Translations under genes and position numbers: made by a program
Source of the DNA: Acerihabitans arboris
GTDB lineage: Bacteria > Pseudomonadota > Gammaproteobacteria > Enterobacterales > Enterobacteriaceae
NCBI RefSeq assembly: GCF_010131535.1
Contig: NZ_WUBS01000013.1
Coordinates: forward strand, 145,057-209,056
DNA: 64,000 nt
Direction of reading: 5' to 3'
Shown: positions 18,904-27,816 of the stretch, piece by piece
How the letters are laid out: each line of letters starts with the position of its first letter
Position numbering within the stretch: the stretch's first letter is position 1
The notes under the pieces: model-generated
What the model was told of the DNA's origin: nothing
What the model saw: the letters and a program-made list of their open reading frames with translations, nothing else
Databases searched by the model: none

Positions 18904-20592
18904 TCAGAGCGCCGTACCCTTGGCGGGTTTAGCGCACCAGTTATTTTCCGTTTTAATCCCCCCGTTTGGCGACGTGTACCCCAGGCAGCCGAGGATGGAA
19001 TCAAACAGCTCTTCATGACGATGGGTGACGCCGATGCGCTGTTGCGCCTGCAACCGATCGAACGCGTCGCGGTGGGTCGGATCGGCCAGGAACGCATCCG
19101 ACGCCCAGACCATCATCGGCACGCGGAACTGCTCCGGCGGCGCCATATCGCGCGGCGTGCCGTGCAAATGGTAGTTCTCGTCTATGGACTCGCCATGATC
19201 GGCGGCATAGAACACCAGCGCTTTTTTATTACGCACCTGGTCGATAACGTTGGCGATAAAACTATCGGTGTAGAGCACGCTGTTATCAAAGGCGTTAACC
19301 AGCTGCGCCTTGGTACAAGAGTGGTCCACGCCCATGCATTCCGGCTGGTATCGGGCAAAACTGCGCGGATAACGCTGCGAATAAAGATAGTGCGAGCCTT
19401 TGGTATGCATCACCACCAGATGTTTGCCTTTCGGATAGCGCTTAAGCGACTCGCTCATCTCATCCACCAGCATCATGTCGTCCACCGACTTGCCGCCGTT
19501 ACGCTTTTCCGCCGCGATCATTTCGCGAAAGGAAAAGTTGTTGGCGTAGGTATTTTTATAGAACCAGACCTCGCTTTGCATGGCGAACAGCTCGGAGGTA
19601 AAGCCGAGCGAACGCATTACCGCAAAGATATTCTGCTCTTTTAACGTTCGCTGCTGGTTATCCGCCGCCCCGCCCTCGCGCACGAACATACAGCGCAGGG
19701 AGAGTTTGGTGGAGGTGTCGCAAGATTGCCCGCGAAAGGCCACCATGTTCTTTTCACGGGACAGCCTGGGCGTGGTATCGCGCTTGTAGCCCAACAGTCC
19801 CATATGATCCCAGCGGGTGGTTTCTCCGATAATAAATATCACATAGGTATCATCGATACCGGCCGGCGGCACGTAGGTAAAATGTTTGGCCGGGTCGAAC
19901 AATGAGACGGTATCATGACTTTCGTCGAAATGGGTATAGGCAAACAGGCCTAGGGCGGCCATCCAGTTAACCGGCAGGTAGGAGTGCGCGATAACGCCGC
20001 CGTAGCTGGGCATGTCGATATTGGTGATTTTTTCGCGCACGTGCTGTGCCTTGTCCTGATAGCGTACCGGCAGCCAGATCAGGACAAGGATAGCCGCCAG
20101 GGTCAACAGGGGCTTAAGCCGCTGGCCGGGGGTTTTCATCTGTTGGATCAGGGTACCGCTCACCGCGTTATGCCAGATTAAAAATAACGGCAAGGCGCTG
20201 ACCACCATCATCCATAGCACGAAATAAAACCCCACCACCTCTTTTGATAAGTCGATATCCGTGGTCATTACCGAGGCAATAATGCCGTAACCAATAACAA
20301 CATTAAAATATGTCATGTAATAACTGGCGGCAACGGAGATTAACAACAATAATGTTGCTACGGTGCGGTAAAAATGACGTCCGCCCAGCGAGATCAGGCG
20401 CAGCAATAAAAACGTGGATAGCACCGTGACCATTATCTCGGTAAGGGCGACTACCATGTTGGCGACAGTGGTGGCCGGATGGAGGAGGTCAAAACGCCGG
20501 ATAAAAACCGACAGGTTAAGAAAAAAACCCACATAAACAGCGATTATTATCGATAGTTTTTGCTGAGATAGCTGTTTTACAAATTTAATCAA
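18904..20592 (-). CDS. eptB: Kdo2-lipid A phosphoethanolamine transferase
   Basis: This inner-membrane enzyme adds phosphoethanolamine to the Kdo sugar of lipopolysaccharide. It is 562 residues, near the E. coli EptB length. There are about five N-terminal membrane helices (10-225), then a periplasmic alkaline-phosphatase-fold domain with metal ligand E257 ([10 protein letters not shown]), the likely nucleophile T293 ([14 protein letters not shown]) and D465-H466 (AADHGES). The adjacent tRNA-Pro(CGG) matches the E. coli arrangement, which supports EptB over EptA or EptC. Confidence 0.92.
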   Translation of the reverse strand: MIKFVKQLSQQKLSIIIAVYVGFFLNLSVFIRRFDLLHPATTVANMVVALTEIMVTVLSTFLLLRLISLGGRHFYRTVATLLLLISVAASYYMTYFNVVIGYGIIASVMTTDIDLSKEVVGFYFVLWMMVVSALPLFLIWHNAVSGTLIQQMKTPGQRLKPLLTLAAILVLIWLPVRYQDKAQHVREKITNIDMPSYGGVIAHSYLPVNWMAALGLFAYTHFDESHDTVSLFDPAKHFTYVPPAGIDDTYVIFIIGETTRWDHMGLLGYKRDTTPRLSREKNMVAFRGQSCDTSTKLSLRCMFVREGGAADNQQRTLKEQNIFAVMRSLGFTSELFAMQSEVWFYKNTYANNFSFREMIAAEKRNGGKSVDDMMLVDEMSESLKRYPKGKHLVVMHTKGSHYLYSQRYPRSFARYQPECMGVDHSCTKAQLVNAFDNSVLYTDSFIANVIDQVRNKKALVFYAADHGESIDENYHLHGTPRDMAPPEQFRVPMMVWASDAFLADPTHRDAFDRLQAQQRIGVTHRHEELFDSILGCLGYTSPNGGIKTENNWCAKPAKGTAL

Positions 20593-20792
20593 GGTAATAG
20601 TCCCGGCGAATCAAATCAGTGTATTGGCGTCGCTGTACTGCCTGTTTGGTTGCCGGTGTCGCGAGCGGCATAAGTTACCATGGTTAACAACGAATGGATT
20701 AGCATGCCTTCAATGTACAAGATCCCTTTGACAAATTTCATATCAAAAAGTTTTCATTTAGCCAGCGTTTATCCCCTACCGCCGCAGCAGGC

Positions 20793-20829
20793 AAAAAAAT
20801 AGCCGCCGCAGGCAAAGGCTCACGGCGGC
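20793..20829 (-). terminator. Intrinsic terminator after ohr
   Basis: GCCGCCG and CGGCGGC form a 7-bp stem; on the minus strand it is followed by seven T (positions 20793-20799). It lies about 54 nt beyond the ohr stop and upstream of eptB. Confidence 0.7.
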
Positions 20830-20882
20830 ATTCAGCCTGTCCCACCGGCGGCGGCATTTAACGGCCGCACCGGCTCGACGGA

Positions 20883-21311
20883 CTAATTGATTACATTGAG
20901 TTTAACATCAATGTTATTGCGGGTCGCGTTGGAATAAGGACATACCACATGCGCCTTCTGGACCAATGCTTCGGCCACGCTAGGATCCATCCCCGCTAAA
21001 TGAATATCCAGCTGGGCTTCAATGGCAAAGCCGGTGGGCACCGCACCGATGCCGACGGTGCCTTCGATAAAGGCGTCGGCGGGCAATTTCACCTTTTCCT
21101 GCGAGGCGACGTGCTTTAGCGCCCCCAGGAAGCAGGCGGAGTAGCCGGCGGCAAACAGCTGTTCCGGATTGGTGAATTCCCCGCCCGGGCCGCCCATTTC
21201 TTTCGGCACGCCCAGTTTGACATCCAGCACGCCGTCGGATGAGGTGGCCCGGCCATCACGTCCGCCGGTCGCCTTGGCCTTTGCGCGGTACACAACTTTT
21301 TCAATAGACAT
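20883..21311 (-). CDS. ohr: Organic hydroperoxide resistance peroxidase
   Basis: This thiol peroxidase reduces organic and lipid hydroperoxides to alcohols, usually with lipoylated proteins as electron donors. It has 142 residues and the two redox cysteines of the Ohr/OsmC family: C60 ([12 protein letters not shown]) and C124 ([13 protein letters not shown]). The tight Ohr pattern [16 protein letters not shown] separates it from OsmC. The MarR-type regulator ohrR lies upstream in the same orientation, and a shared palindromic operator precedes both. Confidence 0.95.
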   Translation of the reverse strand: MSIEKVVYRAKAKATGGRDGRATSSDGVLDVKLGVPKEMGGPGGEFTNPEQLFAAGYSACFLGALKHVASQEKVKLPADAFIEGTVGIGAVPTGFAIEAQLDIHLAGMDPSVAEALVQKAHVVCPYSNATRNNIDVKLNVIN

Positions 21312-21380
21312 GGTTTTTTCCTCTTACGTTGTTAGATGATTTCTTCGTCGGACGGACCGCCGGACGGAGATTCGTTACTC

Positions 21381-21393
21381 GCGATTAAATCGC
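21381..21393. promoter_or_regulatory. Candidate OhrR operator before ohr
   Basis: GCGAT-TAA-ATCGC, a 13-bp palindrome about 70 bp upstream of the ohr start. It differs in one central base from the palindrome before ohrR, which supports a shared regulator. Confidence 0.6.
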
Positions 21394-21470
21394 TTGCAAC
21401 CTAAAAACAGGAACTGCTTTCAGTATAGCCGATCGCTATGGCTTAGTCGTCGTTTAGCCCTCGCTGGGCG

Positions 21471-21932
21471 TTACCACTGCGCCAGTTGGGCGCGCAACGT
21501 TTGCAGTTGGCGTTTTAACTCGTTAAGTTTTTCTTCACTACACGCCGTGGCGCACAGCACGTCGTCCGGCACCGTGCGCGCTATCTCGCGTAATGCCCGG
21601 CCCTTGTCGGTAAGACGGATGATCACCTGGCGTTCATCGGCGGCGGAGCGAAAGCGCCCCAACAGGCCGGCGGTTTCAAGGCGCTTGAGCAAGGGCGTTA
21701 GCGTGGCGGAATCGAGATATAGCCGTTCGCCGATATCCGATACCATCACCTCGTCACGCTCCCACAGCACCAGCATCACCAGATATTGGGGATACGTGAG
21801 ATCCAGCTTAACCAGTAATTTGCGATAGACTTTGTTCAAGGCCAGGTTTGCCGAGTACAAGGCAAAGCAGAATTGTTGATCAAGGGCTAAGGGCGTGGCC
21901 GCCGCGTTTTGGTCGTCATGTTTCGTTTTCAT
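21471..21932 (-). CDS. ohrR: MarR-family peroxide-sensing repressor
   Basis: A 153-residue winged-helix repressor that senses organic hydroperoxides. The N-terminal reactive cysteine is C22 ([20 protein letters not shown]), in the place of the sensing cysteine of Bacillus OhrR. The DNA-binding part is [24 protein letters not shown] followed by the wing ([18 protein letters not shown]). It lies 159 nt upstream of ohr on the same strand. Two later cysteines (ATACSEEK region) may act in two-cysteine type sensing. Operator-like palindromes upstream of both genes suggest autoregulation. Confidence 0.92.
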   Translation of the reverse strand: MKTKHDDQNAAATPLALDQQFCFALYSANLALNKVYRKLLVKLDLTYPQYLVMLVLWERDEVMVSDIGERLYLDSATLTPLLKRLETAGLLGRFRSAADERQVIIRLTDKGRALREIARTVPDDVLCATACSEEKLNELKRQLQTLRAQLAQW

Positions 21933-21952
21933 GGCGCCATTATAAATAGCGT

Positions 21953-21965
21953 GCGATAAAATCGC
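21953..21965. promoter_or_regulatory. Candidate OhrR operator before ohrR
   Basis: GCGAT-AAA-ATCGC within a slightly longer TGCGAT/ATCGCA dyad, about 20 bp upstream of the ohrR start. It matches the ohr-proximal site at 12 of 13 bases. Confidence 0.6.
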
Positions 21966-22124
21966 AAGTTATTTTTCATGCGTTCATTACGCCGGCCGGT
22001 TGGCGTCGAAAAAGCATAGTGTGCATTTTTGCTACACTTTTTCGGTAAGTTGTTATCGTGAATTTTCACTTAAATGATACCATTAGCAAACTTGCTATCA
22101 ATTCCTACCTACTGCGTGAGATCC

Positions 22125-23321
22125 ATGGAAGCCTGGAAGCTCAATATTTTTTCCGTCTGGTTAGGCTGTTTTTTCACCGGCCTGGCCATGAGCCAAATCC
22201 TGCCCTTTTTGCCTTTGTACATCGAGCAACTGGGCGTGCACTCCCACGAGGCGCTGAGTATCTGGTCAGGATTGGTGTTCAGCGCAACCTTCCTGGTATC
22301 GGCGGTGGTGGCGCCGCTGTGGGGCAGCCTGGCGGATCGCCGGGGGCGCAAGTTGATGCTGCTGCGCGCTTCACTTGGCATGGCGGTCGTCATTGCGTTG
22401 CAGGGATTCGCCAGCAATGTCTATCAGCTGTTCCTGCTGCGGGCGCTGATGGGCCTGACCTCGGGCTACATTCCCAATGCCATGGCGCTGGTGGCGTCGC
22501 AGGTGCCGCGCGACAAAAGCGGCTGGGCGCTCGGCACCCTGTCCACCGGCCAGGTGGCCGGGGTGATTGTCGGCCCCCTGCTGGGAGGCTTTATGGCCGA
22601 TCACCTGGGACTGAGGGTGGTCTTCCTGGTCACATCGGCGCTGATGTTTACCAGTTTCCTGGTAACGCTGTTTTTGATTAAAGAGCGGGGGATCAACGTT
22701 AAAAAAGCCGATCAGCTCAAGGGCCGGGCGATCTTCCACTCATTGCCTTATCCGGGCCTGATCTTCAGCCTGTTTATCACCACCATGATGATCCAGCTGA
22801 CCAACAGCTCGATCAGCCCCATCCTGACCCTGTTTATCAAGGATATTTCCCGCGATACCGGTAACCTGGCCTTTATCAGCGGCGTGATTGCCGCCGTGCC
22901 GGGCGTATCGGCGCTGATTGCCGCGCCGCGCCTTGGCCAGTTGGGCGACCGTATCGGCACCTCGCGTATCCTGATGGCCGCGATGGTCGCAAGCATCGTG
23001 CTGTTTTGTTTTATGGCCTGGGTAAAAACGCCCTTTCAACTGGGGGTACTGCGCTTTTTGCTCGGGTTCACCGATGGCGCGCTGATGCCGGCGGTACAGA
23101 CGCTGCTGGTTAAATACTCCAGCGATAAGGTTACCGGGCGCATCTTCGGCTATAACCAATCCTTTATGTATATGGGCAATGTCGTCGGGCCGCTTATCGG
23201 CTCCAGCGTCTCGGCGGTGCTGGGCTTCCGCTGGGTATTTTTGTTCACGGCCTTGATGGTGCTGATAAATACGGTGCAGCTCTGGTCGGGCTTTCGCAAG
23301 ATCCCCGCCAGGAACAGCTAA
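22125..23321 (+). CDS. mdtG: MFS multidrug efflux pump MdtG-like
   Basis: A 12-helix proton-driven exporter of the DHA1 type. It follows E. coli MdtG closely: WLGCFFTGLAMSQILPFLPLY in helix 1, the loop motif GSLADRRGRKLML, and the PRDKSGWALGTLSTG segment. The ATG at 22125 (GAG 6 nt upstream, 398 residues) matches the family start; an ATG at 22074 would add 17 residues lacking similarity and a ribosome site. It is monocistronic and divergent from ohrR. Substrates are likely drugs such as fosfomycin or deoxycholate, as in E. coli. Confidence 0.88.
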   Translation: MEAWKLNIFSVWLGCFFTGLAMSQILPFLPLYIEQLGVHSHEALSIWSGLVFSATFLVSAVVAPLWGSLADRRGRKLMLLRASLGMAVVIALQGFASNVYQLFLLRALMGLTSGYIPNAMALVASQVPRDKSGWALGTLSTGQVAGVIVGPLLGGFMADHLGLRVVFLVTSALMFTSFLVTLFLIKERGINVKKADQLKGRAIFHSLPYPGLIFSLFITTMMIQLTNSSISPILTLFIKDISRDTGNLAFISGVIAAVPGVSALIAAPRLGQLGDRIGTSRILMAAMVASIVLFCFMAWVKTPFQLGVLRFLLGFTDGALMPAVQTLLVKYSSDKVTGRIFGYNQSFMYMGNVVGPLIGSSVSAVLGFRWVFLFTALMVLINTVQLWSGFRKIPARNS

Positions 23322-23410
23322 ATCCAGGGGTAACGCCCCCCCATTTGCACCACCATGATACCGGCGCAGATCGCCACAAAGAATAAAAATACCAGTAGAA
23401 TTCGAGTCAT
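23318..23410 (-). CDS. 30-residue single-pass membrane protein
   Basis: A small gene with a strong GAGGAG ribosome site 8 nt before its ATG. The product is a hydrophobic helix (ILLVFLFFVAICAGIMVV) after MTR, then MGGRYPWI, so one membrane span with a short polar tail. I do not recognise the family. Its stop codon overlaps the convergent mdtG stop by 4 nt. It could regulate a membrane partner, as other 30-50 residue proteins do, but no function can be assigned. Confidence 0.6.
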   Translation of the reverse strand: MTRILLVFLFFVAICAGIMVVQMGGRYPWI

Positions 23411-23591
23411 TGCTGCGCTCCTCTTTATTAACCTGACTATTTTTTGACCAGTTCCTTTACTATAGACGCACTGGCCGAACCTGAAAAAACATCTGTGTAA
23501 AAAATACCCTTTGCCCACGCGCGCGCATGCCGACAGACCGGCGGGTGGGCCGGCCTTATCCGCATATCCGCGGCAAACGGCGATCTAAGGC

Positions 23592-24191
23592 TTATTTAAA
23601 GATGCGAAAACGCTCTTCGTCGGCAATAAAAGATTTCTCTCCCGCCGCCTGCTCAATAGAGCCGAACGGCATTTGCGCCCGCAGTTTCCAGCTGGGCGGC
23701 AATTCCCAGGTGCTTTTGACTTCGTCGTCGATCAGCGGGTTGTAATGCTGCAGTGAAGCGCCGATGCGTTCCTGCGCCAGGGCAGACCACACGGAGAACT
23801 GGGCAATGCCGGTGGAGTGTTCAGACCAGATGGGGAAGTTATCGGCGTAGGCGGCGAATTGTTTTTGCAAAACATCAATCACGTTGGTGTCTTCAAAAAA
23901 CAGCACCGTGCCTTTACCGGCGGCAAAGGAGGCCAGTTTGGTTTCAGTGGTGGCGAAAGATGCCGCGGGCACGATCTTTCTCAGCGTTTCTTTGATGATA
24001 TCCCATAGTTTTTCATGCTGGTTACCAAAGAGCACAACAACGCGGGAGCTTTGGGAATTAAAGGATGAAGGGCTATGTTTGACCGCTTCCTTTACCAGCG
24101 TGGCGATCTGATCTTCCGATAGCGTGACATTCCTGCCGATGGCGTAAATCGACCGACGGGCCTTGATGACGTCCAGAAAAGCATTGCTCAT
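23592..24191 (-). CDS. Nitroreductase-family oxidoreductase
   Basis: A 199-residue flavoprotein of the nitroreductase fold, closest in pattern to the Frm2/Hbn1-like branch. FMN contacts are expected in ARRSIY (11-16), the HSPSSFNSQSSRVVVLFG segment and the GIGASLQHYNPL-like C-terminal loop (here ERIGASLQHYNP). It likely acts as an NAD(P)H-dependent reductase of nitro or quinone compounds. It is divergent from the cupin gene at 24387, and the spacer may hold shared control. Confidence 0.85.
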   Translation of the reverse strand: MSNAFLDVIKARRSIYAIGRNVTLSEDQIATLVKEAVKHSPSSFNSQSSRVVVLFGNQHEKLWDIIKETLRKIVPAASFATTETKLASFAAGKGTVLFFEDTNVIDVLQKQFAAYADNFPIWSEHSTGIAQFSVWSALAQERIGASLQHYNPLIDDEVKSTWELPPSWKLRAQMPFGSIEQAAGEKSFIADEERFRIFK

Positions 24192-24386
24192 GTAGCTACT
24201 CCAGTTAATGGGAAATTAATGAACGGCAAAAACGTGCGGTTCATCACACCGGCTAGCTTATGCCTTGTGGGTGCTATCTGTAAATCATTCGCATCATTCT
24301 CTCGATTAACTATGCTGATAATACTTATTGCGGATCTTCATGTCATTAAAGCCCATGACCAACCAGACGAGCAGGAGCGATACTTC

Positions 24387-24935
24387 ATGACCCAAGATCT
24401 TATAGACCATGACCTGGCGAATATAGAAACCCTGGAGTTAAATGAAGCGGTGGGCGGCGTCCCCAACAGTCCGCTGCCGCTGGTCATCTATCGCGACGTA
24501 ATACCGGCGCAAACGCCCGATCCCGCGGCCTGGCTTGAGCGGCACCTAGCCGCCAACGACTGGCCGGCCCAGTGGCGCTATATTATCTATAACTTTACCC
24601 ACTTCCATTCCAACTGCCATGAACTGCTGGCCGTCTACGCCGGTGCAGCCCGGGTACAATTCGGCGGCGAAACCGGGCCGGTGGCGACATTGGCCATGGG
24701 CGATGTGGTGCTGATCCCGGCCGGAGTCGGCCATAAGGCGCTGCAATCGAGCGAGGATTTCATGGTGGTCGGCGCTTACCCAAACGGCATGAGCGCCGAT
24801 TTATGCCGCGACGATCCCGCGCGGCTGGCAACGGCGCGACATCACATCGGGCGGGTGCAGAAGCCCGCCACCGATCCGATTACCGGCGACCGGGGCGGCA
24901 TTACCACCCTGTGGCATAATCCTCGGCAAGCATAA
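24387..24935 (+). CDS. Cupin-domain protein (YjlB-like)
   Basis: A 182-residue single-cupin protein. The barrel has FTHFHSNCHELLAVYAG, with metal-binding histidines, and the second motif GDVVLIPAGVGHKAL. Related YjlB proteins have no assigned reaction. The ATG at 24387 has AGGAG 10 nt upstream; the open frame extends back to 24219 but that part is low-quality. It is followed 35 nt later by a VOC protein in the same orientation, probably in one transcript. Confidence 0.78.
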   Translation: MTQDLIDHDLANIETLELNEAVGGVPNSPLPLVIYRDVIPAQTPDPAAWLERHLAANDWPAQWRYIIYNFTHFHSNCHELLAVYAGAARVQFGGETGPVATLAMGDVVLIPAGVGHKALQSSEDFMVVGAYPNGMSADLCRDDPARLATARHHIGRVQKPATDPITGDRGGITTLWHNPRQA

Positions 24936-24970
24936 ACCAGCGAACATTAACGGTCCCACAGGAGGAGACT

Positions 24971-25372
24971 ATGTCCCGTGTCCAGGCAGTGGATCATTTG
25001 GTGATCAGCGTCAGCGATTTTGCCGCGTCAAAGGCGTTCTACAGCGGTCTGTTTACCTTCCTTGGTTTTGATCTCATGGACGAAATGGCCGAAGCCATGG
25101 GCTGGAGCAACGGCAATACGCGCTTTTGGATTTACCAGGCGGACAGCCGGGGCAAAAAACATCCTTATCGTAAAGGCGATGTCGGCTTCCATCATTACGC
25201 CTGGTCGCTGAACAGCCGCCGGGACGTGGATGAGCTACAGGCGTGGCTGGAACAAGAGGGCGCCCGCATCGTCGATCCCGCCGGGGAATATTATACCGAC
25301 TATTATGCGGTATTTTTCCTCGATCCCGACGGACTGAAGCTGGAAGGCATGCATTACGGGAAAGAGCAATAA
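24971..25372 (+). CDS. VOC-superfamily (glyoxalase-like) protein
   Basis: A 133-residue protein of the vicinal-oxygen-chelate fold: beta-alpha-beta modules with VQAVDHLVISVSDFAASKAFY at the start, HHYAWSLNSRRDVDEL in the middle and the closing FFLDPDGLKLEGM. These positions usually supply metal ligands (His/Glu). It may be a lyase, dioxygenase or resistance protein. A good AGGAGG ribosome site precedes it. It is probably co-transcribed with the cupin gene. Confidence 0.85.
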   Translation: MSRVQAVDHLVISVSDFAASKAFYSGLFTFLGFDLMDEMAEAMGWSNGNTRFWIYQADSRGKKHPYRKGDVGFHHYAWSLNSRRDVDELQAWLEQEGARIVDPAGEYYTDYYAVFFLDPDGLKLEGMHYGKEQ

Positions 25373-25719
25373 CGTGCGGCGTCCAGCGGCAACCCGCTTG
25401 CGGGCGGCACCGGCGCGGCCTGCTTCGCCGGTTCCGGCGGTGGATTGACGACGGCGGGAAAAACCCGCAACACCCTCACGCTCGGTTTGATCGGTTCCAG
25501 GCAGGCGGCGTGTCCGGTATAGGCCCTTAAGGTTATATAGGCGATGGGACAGGGGGTATCTTTTTGCGGCTCCGCTGTCACCACGGTTTTATCGGCGGCG
25601 TTATTTACCGCAACCACCCCCGCAGGGAAAAACGTTGCCGGCCGATCGTGGTCAAGGTCTTCTTTGGCCACGCGGCAACAGGGGAGCAGCGAATCAATAA
25701 ATGAACAAGGCGCCGGCAT
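25354..25719 (-). CDS. Hypothetical protein, cysteine- and proline-rich
   Basis: A 121-residue protein I do not recognise. Support comes from a strong GAGGAG ribosome site 8 nt before the ATG. It has no signal peptide or membrane helix; six cysteines are spread along it, and the C-terminal part is proline/alanine rich (NPPPEPAKQAAPVPP). It is convergent with the VOC gene, overlapping its 3' end by 19 nt. Confidence 0.5.
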   Translation of the reverse strand: MPAPCSFIDSLLPCCRVAKEDLDHDRPATFFPAGVVAVNNAADKTVVTAEPQKDTPCPIAYITLRAYTGHAACLEPIKPSVRVLRVFPAVVNPPPEPAKQAAPVPPASGLPLDAARYCSFP

Positions 25720-25973
25720 AATGAATTCTCCTCGGTAAGAGCGTAGACGGATTAAGGTAATCTGATTAATTGTGCCGTTGGAGCCAGGAGCGCAGATGGG
25801 CGAGCACGGTCAATCCCGTAATTTTAACCGCTTGGTGTATATATTTTGTTAACGTAATGTAAATTTGATCACTTTTGCTAAGATAATGCCTCCCGGCCGA
25901 CGATGACATCCGCCTGCCAGATATCGGTTCCTGGGCCATACTTAGCTGACACCCCCCTATGGAGGACATCCTG

Positions 25974-26330
25974 ATGAAAGAAATCGGCGCAAACGGTCAG
26001 GTGGATTATGTTGAGTTCAATGTAAGTGATATCCAGCGTGCCAAACAATTCTACGGCTCGGTGTTCGGCTGGGCGTTTACCGACTACGGCCCGACCTATA
26101 CCGAATTCTATGATGGCCGGATAACCGGCGGCTTTACCTCTACCGAAGCGGTCACTGCCGCAGGCGGCCCGCTGGTTATCTTTTATGCCAGCGATCTGCC
26201 CGGCACCCTGAAAAAGCTCGAAGCCGCCGGCGCGGAAATCGTCAAGCCGATATTCGCTTTTCCCGGCGGACAACGCTTTCATTTCAAGGATCCGGACGGA
26301 TATGTATTAGGCGTATGGACGGAAGATTAG
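25974..26330 (+). CDS. VOC-superfamily (glyoxalase-like) protein
   Basis: A 118-residue VOC protein of the small CFP32/YaeR-like type: VDYVEFNVSDIQRAKQFYGSVF near the N-terminus, GPLVIFYASDLPGTLKKLEAAGAEI in the middle and FHFKDPDGYVLGVW at the end. The ATG at 25974 has GGAGG 9 nt upstream and is preferred over an ATG at 25959. It stands alone, with about 250 nt before it. The substrate is unknown. Confidence 0.85.
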   Translation: MKEIGANGQVDYVEFNVSDIQRAKQFYGSVFGWAFTDYGPTYTEFYDGRITGGFTSTEAVTAAGGPLVIFYASDLPGTLKKLEAAGAEIVKPIFAFPGGQRFHFKDPDGYVLGVWTED

Positions 26331-26521
26331 CCAACGCTTGCCACCCCCCGCGGGACAGATTAGGGAGCGTTTGCTCCCACTCCCGGGGCTGTCGATGCCT
26401 GGGCAAAATCGCTGGGGAATTGTAAATTTGCGATCCTCCTGTCAAAAATGAAACGGCGTTCTATTTTATAACTTACATCATGCTACCCTGTGGTATTCGT
26501 CACAACACCATAGGGGGAACT

Positions 26522-27091
26522 ATGTCCAAGACAGTCGCCGTGTTATTGGCGAAGGGTTTTGAGGAAGCGGAAGCCATTATCGTAATCGATGTGCTGCGCC
26601 GTTTGGAAATCGAGGTTGAAACGCTGTCCTGCCATGACCGTCTTGAGCTGGCCAGCTATCACCAAATCCGGATGTTTGCCGACGCCCTGCTGGAAAATCG
26701 CCAGGATAAGCGTTATGACGCGGTGGTGATCCCCGGCGGGCTCGAGGGTACGGTTAACCTGGCCGCCAATCCGATGGTAACGGAATTTATCCGTCGCCAC
26801 GACGAGGCGGGTAAATGGATCTGTCCGTTATGCTCGGCCGCGGCACGGGTGCTGGGCGGCAATAATTTGCTTCACGGGCGCCGTTACGTCTGCTCGGGCG
26901 ATTTGCACCAGACGGTGAGCGACGGCCAGTTTGTCGATGAGAAAGTGGTTGAGGACGGTAACCTGCTCAGCGGCAAGGGGCTGGGTGTCGCCTTTGACTT
27001 TGCTTTTTCACTGGCCTATCGCCTGACCGGCGAGAAACAAAAAACCGACTTCCAGGTTGAACATATTTATTACGATTACTGGCGCGCCTGA
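26522..27091 (+). CDS. DJ-1/PfpI-family protein
   Basis: A 189-residue member of the DJ-1/ThiJ/PfpI fold, related to YajL-type deglycases or chaperones. The conserved acid is in GFEEAEA (E14/E15), the nucleophile region is ICPLCSAAARVL (C104) and the VIPGG turn is at 69-73. The sequence CPLCSAA departs from the usual ICAAP-type nucleophile elbow by having two cysteines. The ATG at 26522 has an AGGGGGA ribosome site. Activity on glycated proteins or methylglyoxal is possible but not shown. Confidence 0.83.
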   Translation: MSKTVAVLLAKGFEEAEAIIVIDVLRRLEIEVETLSCHDRLELASYHQIRMFADALLENRQDKRYDAVVIPGGLEGTVNLAANPMVTEFIRRHDEAGKWICPLCSAAARVLGGNNLLHGRRYVCSGDLHQTVSDGQFVDEKVVEDGNLLSGKGLGVAFDFAFSLAYRLTGEKQKTDFQVEHIYYDYWRA

Positions 27092-27267
27092 ACGCCGGGT
27101 TCTGCTGCCGGGCCGGGATATAGCGCCGCCGCTACTCCCCTAATGTTCCGCTCTGCGCCGGAGGGCCGGGGTTGTCCCGAATTAACCCTATCATGGCCGG
27201 ATTTAACCTGTTTCTATGCCCTGCCCTTGGGCACTATAGTGCCACGGCATTATTAAGGAGTCCGGAA

Positions 27268-27816
27268 ATGACACAAAGCGCATTATTGATCATCGATGTC
27301 CAGCAGTCCTTCCCGCAGCGGTCCTTTTGGTCGGAAGACGACGTTCCCGCCTTTCAACAGGCGATACTGTCCCTGATTGAGGGATGCAGGCAGCGGGGCG
27401 CGGCTCTGGTGGACGTTTTCCATAACAACGGCGACGGCCCCTTTAGCCCGGAGTCCGGCCTGGTAAAACCGCTGCCCTTTTTGACCCATGCCGCCGATGC
27501 CTCGTTCAATAAACATGTCCACAACGCGCTGACCGAATCCGGCCTGCATGAGTGGCTGGGAGAACGTGACATCAGGCACCTGATTATCGCCGGCATCCGT
27601 ACCGAGCAGTGCTGTGAAACCACCGCCCGGGTGGCCTCGGATTTGGGTTACCGCGTGACTTTCGTCACCGAAGCGACGCTGACGTTCCCCATGACCCACG
27701 GCGGCCGCACGCTCAGCAGCGCGGATCTCAAACACCGCACCGAAACGGTACTGATCGATCGTTTCGCCGAAATCCGCACCGTGGCCGGATGCCTGGCGGA
27801 GCTGGAGCAAGCGTGA
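27268..27816 (+). CDS. Isochorismatase-family hydrolase
   Basis: A 182-residue cysteine hydrolase of the isochorismatase fold. The catalytic triad is visible: D10 (LLIIDVQQSF), K82 (FNKHVHNAL) and C115 (GIRTEQCCETTARVA). AAGGAG lies 8 nt before the ATG at 27268. Its stop overlaps the start of the next gene, an AraC-type regulator (TGATG), so both are translated together and the regulator may control this enzyme. The substrate may be a nicotinamide- or amide-type compound. Confidence 0.88.
   Translation: MTQSALLIIDVQQSFPQRSFWSEDDVPAFQQAILSLIEGCRQRGAALVDVFHNNGDGPFSPESGLVKPLPFLTHAADASFNKHVHNALTESGLHEWLGERDIRHLIIAGIRTEQCCETTARVASDLGYRVTFVTEATLTFPMTHGGRTLSSADLKHRTETVLIDRFAEIRTVAGCLAELEQA

Noticed and set aside
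18476..19018. Open frame of 180 codons over the tRNA-Pro region
   Set aside because: It runs through the tRNA gene and its terminator, so it cannot be a normal coding gene.
26363..26378. GGGAGC-GTTT-GCTCCC hairpin as terminator of the VOC gene
   Set aside because: No T-run follows on either strand; stem function is unclear.
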